From Bradyrhizobium jicamae (GTDB lineage: Bacteria > Pseudomonadota > Alphaproteobacteria > Rhizobiales > Xanthobacteraceae), in assembly GCF_018130215.1 (NCBI RefSeq), contig NZ_JAFCKQ010000002.1, positions 372,001 through 436,000 on the forward strand: a DNA stretch of 64,000 nt, in the 5' to 3' direction. The notes beneath the pieces are model-generated. The model was given only the letters and a program-made list of their open reading frames with translations. It searched no databases and was not told where the DNA came from. A program made the translations under genes and the position numbers. Below are positions 16,410 to 25,488 of the stretch, in pieces. Numbering within the stretch: the first letter of the stretch is position 1; each line of letters opens with the position of its first letter.

Positions 16410-17756
16410 ATGAGCACGCTCGAACTGCCAGAAACGCATTATACCCGGAGCGGCGAATTGAACATCGCCTACCAGGTGATGGGCGATGGACCGGTTGATC
16501 TGATCTTCGTTCCCGGAATGATAACTCATGTGGAATTTCTGCATGAACTCCCGGGTTACACCGATTTTCTCCGTCGCCTTGCCGGCTTTGCGCGAGTCAT
16601 CACCTTCGACAAGAGCGGTCAAGGCTTGTCGGATCGGTATCTTGGCATGCCGTCGTTCGAGCAGCGCATCGATGACGTTCGCGCCATCATGGAGGCGATC
16701 GGGTCGAGACGTGCCGCGCTATTGGGCTGCTCTGAGGGCGGGCCGATCAGCATCGTGTTTGCGGCGACCTTTCCCGAACTGGTGTCGCATCTCGTGTTGT
16801 TTGGCAGCTTCGCACGATTCAGCAGCGCCGCCGGCTATTCATTCAGGCCCTCGGGAAATGAGATAGTTAGCCGGGTGGACGACGTTTGGGCAGGTGGCTG
16901 GGGCACGGGTGTGACCATCCGCCACTTCCTTCCCAGCCATGCCGATGATCCCAACGTTGCCCGACAATACGCCAAGCTGGAGCGTTTGGCGTTCAGCCCA
17001 GGCGCTCTCAAGATGGCGGCTCGATACAACATCGAGATCGATGTGCGGACCATTCTTCCTGCGATACGAGTGCCGACCCTGGTGCTGCACCGGGAGGCCG
17101 ACGTAATGTCGATCGAGAACGGGAAGTTCCTGGCGTCGCAAATTCCGGGCGCGCAATTTCTATCGTATGCAGATTGCGCCGATCATCTCATCTTTCCGGG
17201 CGACCAGTCGCGTCTGTGCGGTGATATCGAGGAGTTCGTCACCGGTCACCGCGAGGCAACCGCGCCAGATTTCGATCGGGTGCTTGCGACGGTTCTTTTC
17301 GTCGATATTGTCGATTCAACGCGGCGGGCTGTTGAGATGGGCGATCAGGCCTGGCGTCGGCTGCTCGATGAGCACGACCAGGCGGCGCAGCGGATCGTGA
17401 CGCAACATCGGGGAGTTCTGGTCAAAACGACCGGGGATGGAATCCTCGCCACCTTCGACGGCCCCGGACGGGCGATCCGTTCCGCACTCGCATTTGAAGC
17501 GGCAACCAGGCGCCTGGGCCTGCCCGTGCGGGCGGGGCTTCATACCGGCGAGATCGAACTCCGAAACGGCGACATCGGCGGCATCGCAGTCCATGCCGCG
17601 GCGCGTGTGATGGCACAGGCCGGACCAAGCGAAGTACTGGTGTCGCGAGTGGTCACCGACCTTGTTGCGGGTTCCGGCCTGAAATTCGCCGACCATGGGA
17701 CGCACGAACTCAAGGGTCTGCCGGGACGCTGGGATCTATTCGCGGCCAGCGCATAG
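16410..17756 (+). CDS. Alpha/beta-hydrolase fused to class III adenylate/guanylate cyclase
   Basis: A 448-residue two-domain protein. The N-terminal half (residues ~10-265) is an alpha/beta-hydrolase: IAYQVMGDGP, a nucleophile elbow LLGCSEGGPIS, an acid region ADVMS and a His in CADHLIF. The C-terminal half is a class III cyclase catalytic domain with VLFVDIVDSTRR (metal Asp), KTTGDGILATFDG, GLHTGEIE and AAARVM. The longer frame from 16086 is rejected because the family starts close to MSTLELPETHYTRSG. Rhizobial genomes hold many such fusions. It probably makes cAMP in response to a ligand held by the hydrolase fold; the signal is unknown. Confidence 0.88.
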   Translation: MSTLELPETHYTRSGELNIAYQVMGDGPVDLIFVPGMITHVEFLHELPGYTDFLRRLAGFARVITFDKSGQGLSDRYLGMPSFEQRIDDVRAIMEAIGSRRAALLGCSEGGPISIVFAATFPELVSHLVLFGSFARFSSAAGYSFRPSGNEIVSRVDDVWAGGWGTGVTIRHFLPSHADDPNVARQYAKLERLAFSPGALKMAARYNIEIDVRTILPAIRVPTLVLHREADVMSIENGKFLASQIPGAQFLSYADCADHLIFPGDQSRLCGDIEEFVTGHREATAPDFDRVLATVLFVDIVDSTRRAVEMGDQAWRRLLDEHDQAAQRIVTQHRGVLVKTTGDGILATFDGPGRAIRSALAFEAATRRLGLPVRAGLHTGEIELRNGDIGGIAVHAAARVMAQAGPSEVLVSRVVTDLVAGSGLKFADHGTHELKGLPGRWDLFAASA

Positions 17757-17787
17757 ACGGGCAGATGGCCGCTATTGCGCGCTAGCT

Positions 17788-17886
17788 GCCCGTCGGACGA
17801 CCAGCCCACGCAACCATGTCCCGACACCGACGGCGCGCCCGTCCTGCGCGCAGGTGCAGTCGGCCATTGGCCTCGATTGACACATC
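17788..17886. repeat. Direct repeat copy B (~100 bp)
   Basis: Starts GCCCGTCGGACGACCAGC and ends GACACATC, matching copy A at 12949-13048 in the same orientation. It sits between the cyclase stop and the hut operator at 17902, so it is also the left border of the hut cluster. Confidence 0.75.
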
Positions 17887-17901
17887 CTCGCCTGCAGCTT
17901 A

Positions 17902-17911
17902 TGTATAGACA
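17902..17911. promoter_or_regulatory. Putative HutC operator, copy 1
   Basis: TGTATAGACA, the reverse complement of the TGTCTATACA found at 23332 and 28217, with matching flanks (TATGT and ACATA arms). It is 21 bp upstream of the cyclodeaminase-like start. GntR/HutC regulators bind such TGT-N4-ACA palindromes, and hutC is in this cluster. Confidence 0.72.
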
Positions 17912-17932
17912 TATTCTGTCGGAGACGCCTGT

Positions 17933-18934
17933 ATGCCGCCGATCTATATCGCCTATCTCAACCGGCTCGACATCGAAGAGCTGGAGATCACCGACGACGA
18001 GATTCTCGCCGCGATCGAAACGAGCCTGGCAGCGCAGGGACGGGGCGATACGGTCATCGAACCGCGGGTCCACCTCGAGCCCGGGGCGGCCAACGGCCAT
18101 TTCAACGTGCTGCGTGGGGCGATCAAGCCGCCCATCGACAGGGCCGGCGTCAAGATCGTTGGCGACTTCGTCGACAACTACAAGCTCGGGCTTCATTCGG
18201 AGCTTGGCATCCTGGCCCTGTTCGATCCGCGCACCGGCGCGCCGATGGCGATCATGGATGCCAGCGGCATTACCGACATGCGGACCGGGGCCGTCACGGC
18301 GATCGGTGCCAAATACCTGGCGCGCAAGAACTCCAGGGTGCTCGGCCATATCGGGGCGCGCGGGACAGCCTATTGGAACGTCCGGCTGCTCGATCGTCTG
18401 TTCAATTTCGAAGAGATCCGCGTGCATTCGCGCCGCGAGGAGAGCCGCAACAGCTTCGCCGAACGGCTGAGCCGGGATCTCGGCAAGAAGGTGGTGGCGA
18501 CGGAAGACTGGAAATCCTGCGTCGAAGGCGCCGACATCGTGGTCGAGGCCTCCCGGCTCGACAAGCCGACACCGATGCTGAAGACCGAATGGATCAAGAA
18601 GGGAGCCTTCGTCGTTCCCTACGGGACAATGAGCGCGATCGAGTTGTCGCTGACCGATCTCATGTCCAAGCTGGTGGTCGACGACTGGGGCCAGTGCAAG
18701 GCCGGCAAGTTCGGCAGCCTCCGTGCCCATGTCGAAGCGGGCAAGCTCTCCGAGGCGACGCTCCATGCGGAGCTCGGGCAGATCGTCGCCGGCCTCAAGC
18801 CGGGCCGCGAGAGCGACGCCGAGACCAATCTGCTCTGGCACCGCGGGCTTTCGCTGTCCGATATCGCGCTCGGACATGCGATGCTGGAGAAGGCCGAGCG
18901 CATCGGAGTAGGGCAGCGCCTGCGCTTTGCCTGA
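17933..18934 (+). CDS. Ornithine cyclodeaminase / mu-crystallin family protein
   Basis: A 333-residue NAD(P)-binding protein of the ornithine cyclodeaminase/mu-crystallin family. The Rossmann part has LGHIGARGTAYWNVRLL, where the usual GxGxxG is GHIGARG, followed by IRVHSRREESRNSF. The N-terminal dimer domain has a GAIKPP segment and the nucleotide domain contains GADIVVEAS. Related enzymes deaminate amino acids or reduce cyclic imines. Its position just behind a hut operator, directly before the PhnD-like gene and facing hutD, suggests a role with histidine-derived imino or amino acids, but no specific reaction can be claimed. Confidence 0.85.
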   Translation: MPPIYIAYLNRLDIEELEITDDEILAAIETSLAAQGRGDTVIEPRVHLEPGAANGHFNVLRGAIKPPIDRAGVKIVGDFVDNYKLGLHSELGILALFDPRTGAPMAIMDASGITDMRTGAVTAIGAKYLARKNSRVLGHIGARGTAYWNVRLLDRLFNFEEIRVHSRREESRNSFAERLSRDLGKKVVATEDWKSCVEGADIVVEASRLDKPTPMLKTEWIKKGAFVVPYGTMSAIELSLTDLMSKLVVDDWGQCKAGKFGSLRAHVEAGKLSEATLHAELGQIVAGLKPGRESDAETNLLWHRGLSLSDIALGHAMLEKAERIGVGQRLRFA

Positions 18935-18958
18935 GCGGAAAGGCCGAGGCATACGGAC

Positions 18959-19771
18959 ATGGGCTTCGTCGCCAACGCACGAATGTACTCGGTCAATCCG
19001 CCGGCGGCCGCCGCCTGGAAGGAACTGTTTGGCTGGCTTGCGCAGGCAAGCGGCGTCGACCTCGACATTCTCGATCATGCCTTTCCGCTTCCCCTGGCGG
19101 ACCTTTGGTCGCGTGAGGATCTCGCTTGTGCCTTCATGTGCGGATTTCCGTTCATGCTGGGACCGCAGCGGTTGCGGCCGGTCGCGGCGCCGATACCGGC
19201 GAGGGCCCCGATCGCGGGCCGGCCGGTCTATGCAACCTGTCTCGTGGTTCGGGCGCAGTCGGATTTCCACGCCATCGAGGACACGTTCGGCGGACGCCTC
19301 GGCTACACCGTTCCGGATTCGCACTCCGGCTACAATGCATTGCGGCATCACCTTCTGCCGTACTTCCGGCGGCGCGGCGCGAAGCTCTATCGCGAAAGCA
19401 TCGGTCCGTTGACGACGCCACGGCGGGTTATCGACGCCGTGCTTGCCGGTGATATCGATGTCGGCCCGCTCGACGGCTACGCTCTGGACCTGATGCTGCA
19501 CCATCAGCCGGAGCTCGGATCGCAGATCAGGGTGGTTGCCGTCACCGATCCGGCACCGATTCCATTCCTGGTTGCCTCTCCGGGCTGTCCCGACGAGATC
19601 GTCGCGCCCCTGCGGGCAGCTCTCGCAACCTTTGCGACCGCGCCGGCGTGCGCGAAGCTGCGGGACCAGCTTTGCCTCGACGCATTCGCTCCTCCCGCTC
19701 TCGACGATTATGGCCTGATGCTGCGGTGGGACGCCGAGGCGCGCGCGGCCGGATATCCTCAACCCGCCTGA
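18959..19771 (+). CDS. PhnD/SsuA-like substrate-binding protein without signal peptide
   Basis: A 270-residue protein of the phosphonate-type periplasmic binding fold (PhnD-like). Visible pieces are the start MGFVANARMYSVNP, FMCGFPFML, then GGRLGYTVPDSHSGYNALRH, DIDVGPLDGYALDLM and VTDPAPIPFLVAS, the typical two-lobe pattern. There is no signal peptide, so it may act in the cytoplasm as a ligand sensor or be exported another way. It follows the cyclodeaminase-like gene by 24 nt, and its 3' end overlaps hutD (opposite strand) by 13 nt. The ligand is unknown; the hut context suggests an imidazole compound. Confidence 0.78.
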   Translation: MGFVANARMYSVNPPAAAAWKELFGWLAQASGVDLDILDHAFPLPLADLWSREDLACAFMCGFPFMLGPQRLRPVAAPIPARAPIAGRPVYATCLVVRAQSDFHAIEDTFGGRLGYTVPDSHSGYNALRHHLLPYFRRRGAKLYRESIGPLTTPRRVIDAVLAGDIDVGPLDGYALDLMLHHQPELGSQIRVVAVTDPAPIPFLVASPGCPDEIVAPLRAALATFATAPACAKLRDQLCLDAFAPPALDDYGLMLRWDAEARAAGYPQPA

Positions 19772-20352
19772 CTGCGGCATTCGCGCAGCAGCACGACATA
19801 GCCGTCCGCAGGCAGCTCCGGAGCAACCTGGAAGGCGGCATTGCCTGCAGGCGTGAGGATTGCGGCATCACCCTCGATCAGGGTTACGCTCTCTTGCAGG
19901 AATGTCAGCTCGAGTTTTCCGCAGCAGGCCAGGACCAGCGCGATGTCGTGGTCGTCGAAGTCGCATTGCCGCGATTCCCGGATTCGCAGCAGTCGATGCG
20001 TGAATCGTCCACGTCGGGTCATGACGTTCAGGTCAGTGATCTCGCCTGCAGCCAGCCGTGCTGACGTCGCGGTGTCGCCGGCGAAACTGATCGGGTCGGA
20101 GTGACGGTCGAGCACGATCGGCGCGGCCTTTCCGATGGTGAGCGACAAGGCGCTTCCGTTCACCACTGCAAGCGTGCGGTCGATGCCGGCAAACTCGGAG
20201 AAGGGGCCATCGGAGGCGACGCGGGCCATGCTGACGCGCCAGTCGAAATTGTCCAGCGACGCTCCGGCCGGCGCGGCGGCGATTTCGGTGGTCGACCCGC
20301 CGCCGTTCTTCCAGGCCGTGGTCTTGCACTCGCCGGCGCGAACGATCTTCAC
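19759..20352 (-). CDS. hutD: HutD family protein
   Basis: A 197-residue bicupin-fold protein of the HutD family, which accompanies hut genes and has been proposed to set an upper limit on histidine catabolic flux. Conserved pieces are the N-terminal KTTAWKNGGGSTTEIA, FDWRVSMARV, GPFSEFAGIDR and a strand with MTRRGRFTH. The start is a GTG at 20352. It is the last gene of the hutI-hutU-hutD transcript, 6 nt behind hutU. The biochemical activity of the family is not known. Confidence 0.92.
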   Translation of the reverse strand: MKIVRAGECKTTAWKNGGGSTTEIAAAPAGASLDNFDWRVSMARVASDGPFSEFAGIDRTLAVVNGSALSLTIGKAAPIVLDRHSDPISFAGDTATSARLAAGEITDLNVMTRRGRFTHRLLRIRESRQCDFDDHDIALVLACCGKLELTFLQESVTLIEGDAAILTPAGNAAFQVAPELPADGYVVLLRECRSQAG

Positions 20353-20358
20353 GGCAAG

Positions 20359-22029
20359 CTATCGTCCGCCGAGGCTCGGCAGGTCGAGATTGTTCTTCTG
20401 CGCGCATTCGATCGCGAGCTCGTAGCCGGCGTCGGCATGCCGCATCACGCCGCTGGCCGGATCGTTCCACAGCACGCGCTCGACGCGTCGTGCCGCCTCC
20501 GGAGTGCCGTCGCAGACGATGACCATGCCGGCGTGCTGCGAATAGCCGATGCCGACTCCGCCGCCATGATGCAGCGACACCCAGGTCGCGCCGCCGGCGC
20601 AATTCAGCAGGGCGTTCAGCATCGGCCAGTCCGACACCGCGTCCGATCCGTCGCGCATCGCTTCGGTCTCGCGATTGGGCGAGGCAACCGATCCGGAATC
20701 GAGATGATCGCGACCGATCACGATCGGCGCCTTCAACTCACCACGGGCGACCATCTCGTTGAAGGCGAGGCCGAGACGATGACGGTCGCCGAGGCCGACC
20801 CAGCAGATTCGCGCCGGCAGGCCCTGGAAGGCGATGCGCTGCCGCGCCATGTCGAGCCAGTGATGCAGCGAGGCATCATGCGGCATCAGCTCCTTCACCT
20901 TCGCGTCGGTGCGGTAGATGTCTTCGGGATCACCCGACAAGGCGGCCCAGCGGAACGGGCCGATGCCGCGGCAGAACAGCGGCCTGATATAGGCCGGCAC
21001 GAAGCCGGGGAAATCGAACGCGTCCTTGACGCCTTCCTCGAGCGCCATCTGGCGGATGTTGTTGCCATAGTCGACGACGGGAATCCCCATGCGGTGGAAG
21101 TCGAGCATGGCGCGGACGTGTTCGGCCATGGACGCGCGCGCCGCGCGGTCGACGCCCTTCGGATCGCTTTCGCGACGCGACTGCCATTCGTGAATCGTCC
21201 AGCCCCTGGGCAGATAGCCGTTCACCGGATCATGCGCCGACGTCTGGTCGGTCACGGCATCGGGCCTGACCCCGCGCCGGACCAGCTCCGGGAAAATGTC
21301 CGCCGCGTTGCCCAGCAGGCCGACCGAAACCGGCTTGCCCGTCTTGCCGGCCTCCCCGATGATTGCCAGCGCTTCGTCGAGATCGGTGGCCTGGCGATCG
21401 AGATAGCGCGTGCGCATCCGCATCTCGATGCGGGACGGCTGGCATTCGACGGCAAGACAGGACGCGCCTGCCATCACGGCGGCCAGTGGTTGCGCGCCGC
21501 CCATGCCGCCAAGACCCGCCGTCAGGATCCATTTGCCGGTCAGATTGCCGCCGTAGTGACGGCGTCCGAGTTCGGCGAAGGTCTCGTAGGTCCCCTGAAC
21601 GATGCCCTGGCTGCCGATGTAGATCCATGAGCCGGCCGTCATCTGGCCGTACATCATCAGGCCCTTGCGATCGAGCAGGTTGAAATGCTCCCACGTCGCC
21701 CAGTGCGGGACCAGATTGGAGTTTGCGATCAGCACGCGCGGCGCATCGGCATGGGTGCGGAAAACGCCGACCGGCTTGCCGGACTGGATCGCGAGCGTCT
21801 GATCGCCCTCGAGGCGGCGCAGCGTGGCGACGATCCGGTCGAAGCTCTCCCAGTCACGCGCGGCACGTCCGATGCCGCCATAGACGACCAGTTCGCCGGG
21901 TTTCTCGGCAACGTCGGGATCGAGGTTGTTCATCAGCATGCGCAACGGCGCTTCCGTGAGCCAGCTCCTTGCCGAAAGCTCCGGGCCACGAGGTGCACGA
22001 ACGACGCGCGCATTGTCGATACGAGTCAT
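20359..22029 (-). CDS. hutU: Urocanate hydratase
   Basis: A 556-residue canonical urocanase that uses NAD+ as an electrophile to add water to urocanate, giving imidazolonepropionate. Substrate-site residues Y50-G51-G52 ([13 protein letters not shown]), the NAD loop GGMGGAQP near 175-181, Cys409 in [10 protein letters not shown], and the late [15 protein letters not shown] are all standard. The start at 22029 matches the family length; a frame extending to 22254 would run into hutI. It lies 34 nt behind hutI. A clearly different paralogue lies at 40713 in this window. Confidence 0.97.
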   Translation of the reverse strand: MTRIDNARVVRAPRGPELSARSWLTEAPLRMLMNNLDPDVAEKPGELVVYGGIGRAARDWESFDRIVATLRRLEGDQTLAIQSGKPVGVFRTHADAPRVLIANSNLVPHWATWEHFNLLDRKGLMMYGQMTAGSWIYIGSQGIVQGTYETFAELGRRHYGGNLTGKWILTAGLGGMGGAQPLAAVMAGASCLAVECQPSRIEMRMRTRYLDRQATDLDEALAIIGEAGKTGKPVSVGLLGNAADIFPELVRRGVRPDAVTDQTSAHDPVNGYLPRGWTIHEWQSRRESDPKGVDRAARASMAEHVRAMLDFHRMGIPVVDYGNNIRQMALEEGVKDAFDFPGFVPAYIRPLFCRGIGPFRWAALSGDPEDIYRTDAKVKELMPHDASLHHWLDMARQRIAFQGLPARICWVGLGDRHRLGLAFNEMVARGELKAPIVIGRDHLDSGSVASPNRETEAMRDGSDAVSDWPMLNALLNCAGGATWVSLHHGGGVGIGYSQHAGMVIVCDGTPEAARRVERVLWNDPASGVMRHADAGYELAIECAQKNNLDLPSLGGR

Positions 22030-22063
22030 GGGAACAGGTCCAGTGATGGTGGGAGCCGGAAAA

Positions 22064-23278
22064 TCATGTGATCTGGCCTCGCCAGACGCGTGCGTGCAAT
22101 GGATTGAAGCCGATCCGGTACACCAGCTCGGCAGGGCGTTCGATGTCCCAGATGGCGAGGTCGCAGCGCTTGCCGGCCTCGAGGCTTCCGATCTCGTCGA
22201 ACAGGCCGAGAGCGCGGGCGGCCTCGCGCGTGACAGCAGCCAGGCATTCGTCAACGGTCAGGCGGAACAGTGTCGCACCCATGTTCATGGTCAGCAACAG
22301 CGAGGTCAGCGGAGACGAGCCGGGGTTGCTGTCGGTCGCCAGCGCAATCGGTACACGGTGCGTGCGCATCAGCTCGATCGGCGGAGCCTGCTTTTCGCGA
22401 AGGAAATAGTAGGCGCCCGGAAGCACCACCGCGACGGAGCCCGCATTCGACATGGCCGCGATGCCGGCCTCATCGGCATATTCGAGATGATCCGCCGACA
22501 AGGCGCCGAACCGCGCGGCGAGCGCCGCGCCGCCGAGATTCGAGAGCTGGTCGGCGTGGAGCTTGACGGGAAGATTGCAGTCGCTGGCCCGCGCAAACAC
22601 CCGCGCGGTTTCGTCTGCCGAGAAGGCGATCGTCTCGCAGAACGCATCGACGGCATCGACCAGGCCTTCGGCGGCAAGGCGCGGGATCATGTCGCAGACA
22701 TCGGCGATGTAGGCGCTGGAGTCGCCGGCGCGTTCGGGCGGCAGTGCGTGGGCGCCGAGGAACGATGTCCGCACCGTCATCGGGTTGTCGGTGGAAAGCC
22801 GTCGCGCTGCGCGAAGCTGGCGGCGCTCGGTCGCAAGCTCGAGCCCATAACCGGACTTGATTTCGACCGTTGTCACGCCTTCCGCGATCAGCGCGTCGAG
22901 GCGTCGTTGCGCGCCGGACACGAGTTCGTCCTCGCTTGCGGCACGCGTTGCCCTGACCGTGGAGAGGATCCCGCCGCCGCGCCGCGCGATTTCCTCGTAG
23001 CTCGCGCCGGCAAGCCGGAGCTCGAATTCCTCGGCCCGGCTGCCGCCATAGACGAGGTGGGTGTGGCAGTCGACCAGGCCGGGCGTGATCCATCGGTCAT
23101 GGCAATCGGTCCATTGTGCCGGACCAAGCCCAGCGGGCGCATCCGCCCTCGGGCCGGCATAAACGATGACACCGTCCCTGGCTGCGATCAGGCCGTCTTC
23201 GACGACGCCGATGCCCTCGCGTTGTGGGGCAAGCGTGGCGAGGCGACAGCGATGCCAGACACGATCGGCGACATTCAT
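22064..23278 (-). CDS. hutI: Imidazolonepropionase
   Basis: About 404 residues; opens the imidazolone ring to N-formimino-glutamate. Metal and substrate residues are evident: [22 protein letters not shown], the long [17 protein letters not shown] and LATDSNPGS. The start is ATG 23278 (a TTG at 23296 is also possible; neither has a strong ribosome binding site). It is the first gene of the leftward hutIUD unit. The promoter region up to the divergent hutF contains a HutC-type operator at 23332-23341. Confidence 0.96.
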   Translation of the reverse strand: MNVADRVWHRCRLATLAPQREGIGVVEDGLIAARDGVIVYAGPRADAPAGLGPAQWTDCHDRWITPGLVDCHTHLVYGGSRAEEFELRLAGASYEEIARRGGGILSTVRATRAASEDELVSGAQRRLDALIAEGVTTVEIKSGYGLELATERRQLRAARRLSTDNPMTVRTSFLGAHALPPERAGDSSAYIADVCDMIPRLAAEGLVDAVDAFCETIAFSADETARVFARASDCNLPVKLHADQLSNLGGAALAARFGALSADHLEYADEAGIAAMSNAGSVAVVLPGAYYFLREKQAPPIELMRTHRVPIALATDSNPGSSPLTSLLLTMNMGATLFRLTVDECLAAVTREAARALGLFDEIGSLEAGKRCDLAIWDIERPAELVYRIGFNPLHARVWRGQIT

Positions 23279-23331
23279 GACGAGGGGAGCCTGCAATCCT
23301 CTGCTTCGACGCTTGGCACCGGGGCGCTATT

Positions 23332-23341
23332 TGTCTATACA
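23332..23341. promoter_or_regulatory. Putative HutC operator, copy 2 (hutI/hutF divergent promoter)
   Basis: TGTCTATACA within ATTTGTCTATACATATT, identical in core to the sites at 17902 (inverted) and 28217. It lies between the divergent hutI (start 23278) and hutF (start 23380), where one repressor site could shut both promoters. Confidence 0.76.
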
Positions 23342-23379
23342 TATTACATTGCTGACGCGTGCTGTCCAGCTTCTCGTCA

Positions 23380-24753
23380 ATGCCGGAGACCAGATTGCCC
23401 CAGCTGCATTTCAAGCAAGCCCTGTTGCCGGACGGATGGTCACGCGATGTGCTGATATCGATCGCCGGGGGACGGATTTCGACCATCCAGACCGGCGTTG
23501 CAGCGACCGACGCCGACGAGCGCCACATGGCCGGAATTCCGGGCTTGCCCAACCTGCACAGCCACGGCTTCCAGCGTGGCATGGCGGGCCTGACCGAAAC
23601 GCGCGGCGCCTCGTCCGACAGCTTCTGGAGCTGGCGCGACCTGATGTACCGCTTCGTCGCCCGCATGACCCCCGAGGACGTCGAGGCGATCACGGCTCAG
23701 GCCTATGTCGAGATGCTCGAGGCCGGGTTCACGCGGGTCGGTGAATTTCATTACATTCATCACGATGCATCGGGCAGCCCCTATGCCGATATCGCCGAGC
23801 TGGCCGGACGTGTCGTCGCTGCGGCACAAGCGAGCGGCATCGGCCTGACGCTGCTGCCGGTGTTCTACGCCCACGCCGGATTTGGTGGCCGCGCACCGGA
23901 CGATGGACAACGGCGTTTCGTGAACGATGTCGATCGGTTTGCACGCTTGATGGAAGCGTCGCGGCGCGCGGTGGCTGCCTGTGATGGCGGACTGGTCGGC
24001 GTCGCGCCCCATTCGTTGCGTGCGGTCACGCCCGAGGAACTGGCCGCCATCCTGCCGCTGGCGGAAGCCGGGCCAGTCCACGTCCATGTCGCCGAGCAGA
24101 CGAAGGAGGTCGAGGATTGCCTTGCCTGGAGTGGCCTCCGGCCGGTCCAATGGCTGCTGGATCACGCGGCGGTGGATCGTCGCTGGTGTCTGGTGCATGC
24201 CACCCACATGACCGACGACGAGACGCGTGCGATGGCTGCAACCGGCGCGGTCGCGGGGCTCTGTCCGGTGACCGAGGCCAATCTCGGCGACGGTACCTTC
24301 AATGCAGCGATGTTCCGCGGCGCCGGCGGTCGGTTTGGCGTTGGCACGGACTCGAACGTGCTCATCGCTGTCGCGGACGAACTGCGTCAACTCGAATATT
24401 CGCAACGCCTCAGGCACCGGGCGCGCAACGTCATGACCTCGACGCCGAGCTCCTCGACCGGACGCGCACTGTTCGATGGCGCGCTCGCCGGCGGGGCGCA
24501 GGCTCTTGGTGTTGCCGGCGGCCTCGCCGCGGGCCTTGCGGCCGATATCGTCAGCCTCGATGCCGAGAACCTGGCGCTGGCCGGTCGTTCCGACGATGCG
24601 CTGCTCGACGGCTGGATTTTCGCCAGCGCCCGCTCTGCCGTGGACTGCGTCTGGACATCCGGGCGCAAGGTTGTGACAAACGGCAGACACCATCAGGCAG
24701 AGTCGGTTGCAGCCGGCTTCCGCCGCAGGCTGCAGGGATTGCTCGCCGCATGA
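23380..24753 (+). CDS. hutF: Formimidoylglutamate deiminase
   Basis: About 457 residues; hydrolyses N-formimino-L-glutamate to N-formyl-glutamate and ammonia (the five-step hut pathway). The family hallmarks are LPNLHSHGFQRGMAGLTE, DAYx-type metal residues in GEFHYIHHDASG, HVHVAEQ, HATHM and VGTDSNV. The N-terminus begins at MPETRLPQLHF; a GTG 21 nt upstream is less likely. The next step needs HutG, N-formylglutamate deformylase, which is not in this window. hutC follows with a 4-nt ATGA overlap. Confidence 0.95.
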   Translation: MPETRLPQLHFKQALLPDGWSRDVLISIAGGRISTIQTGVAATDADERHMAGIPGLPNLHSHGFQRGMAGLTETRGASSDSFWSWRDLMYRFVARMTPEDVEAITAQAYVEMLEAGFTRVGEFHYIHHDASGSPYADIAELAGRVVAAAQASGIGLTLLPVFYAHAGFGGRAPDDGQRRFVNDVDRFARLMEASRRAVAACDGGLVGVAPHSLRAVTPEELAAILPLAEAGPVHVHVAEQTKEVEDCLAWSGLRPVQWLLDHAAVDRRWCLVHATHMTDDETRAMAATGAVAGLCPVTEANLGDGTFNAAMFRGAGGRFGVGTDSNVLIAVADELRQLEYSQRLRHRARNVMTSTPSSSTGRALFDGALAGGAQALGVAGGLAAGLAADIVSLDAENLALAGRSDDALLDGWIFASARSAVDCVWTSGRKVVTNGRHHQAESVAAGFRRRLQGLLAA

Positions 24754-25487
24754 AGGCCACATCGAAACGGGACGCCGGTGGCGGCGTCGCGCTCTATCAG
24801 CGGATCCGCAGCGACATCGAGGGCCGGATCATGTCGGGCGAGTGGCCGCCGGGCCATCGCCTGCCGTTCGAGCACGAGCTGATGAACACCTATTCCTGCG
24901 CGCGCATGACGGTAAACAAGGTGCTGTCGGGGCTCGCGGCCGCGGGGCTGGTCGAGCGCCGGCGACGTGCCGGAAGCTTCGTGTCGCGGCCGAAGGTGCA
25001 TTCGGCGGTCCTGCAGATTCCGGATTTGAAGGCCGAGGTCGAGAACCGAGGCGAACGCTACGGCTATACGCTGCTGCAGCGGCAGAAGCGCCAGGCCACG
25101 CGTGACGACAAGGCGCGGCTCGACCTCGGGCCGCGAACGCCGGTGCTGGCTCTGAGGTGCCGCCACGATGCCGCCAGGCAACCTTTTGCGCTGGAGGACC
25201 GCATCCTCAACCTGGATGCGGTGCCGGCGGCGGCCGACCAGGATTTCTCGATCGTGCCGCCCAGCACGTGGCTGGTCGATCATGTGCCGTGGACGGAGGC
25301 CGAGCATCGCATCTCGGCCGGCAATGCCGATAGCACGCTGGCAGCGGAGCTCAACATCGAGGAAGGGGCCGCCTGCCTGATCATCGAGCGCCGCACCTGG
25401 CGAAGCGGCGAGCCGATCACTGCGGTCCGCCTCATCCATCCCGGTCCGCTTTACGACCTGACGGCGCGCTTCACGCCGAGCAGCTAG
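24750..25487 (+). CDS. hutC: Histidine utilization repressor, GntR/HutC family
   Basis: A 245-residue GntR-family repressor. The winged helix (residues ~12-80) contains YQRIRSDIEGRIMSG, HRLPFEHELMNTYSCARMTVNKVL and LVERRRRAGSFV. The C-terminal UTRA/chorismate-lyase-like effector domain includes RCRHDAARQPFALEDR. HutC proteins normally bind urocanate as inducer. The gene is coupled to hutF and is the obvious owner of the three TGTCTATACA operators. Confidence 0.95.
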   Translation: MKATSKRDAGGGVALYQRIRSDIEGRIMSGEWPPGHRLPFEHELMNTYSCARMTVNKVLSGLAAAGLVERRRRAGSFVSRPKVHSAVLQIPDLKAEVENRGERYGYTLLQRQKRQATRDDKARLDLGPRTPVLALRCRHDAARQPFALEDRILNLDAVPAAADQDFSIVPPSTWLVDHVPWTEAEHRISAGNADSTLAAELNIEEGAACLIIERRTWRSGEPITAVRLIHPGPLYDLTARFTPSS

Positions 25488-25488
25488 A

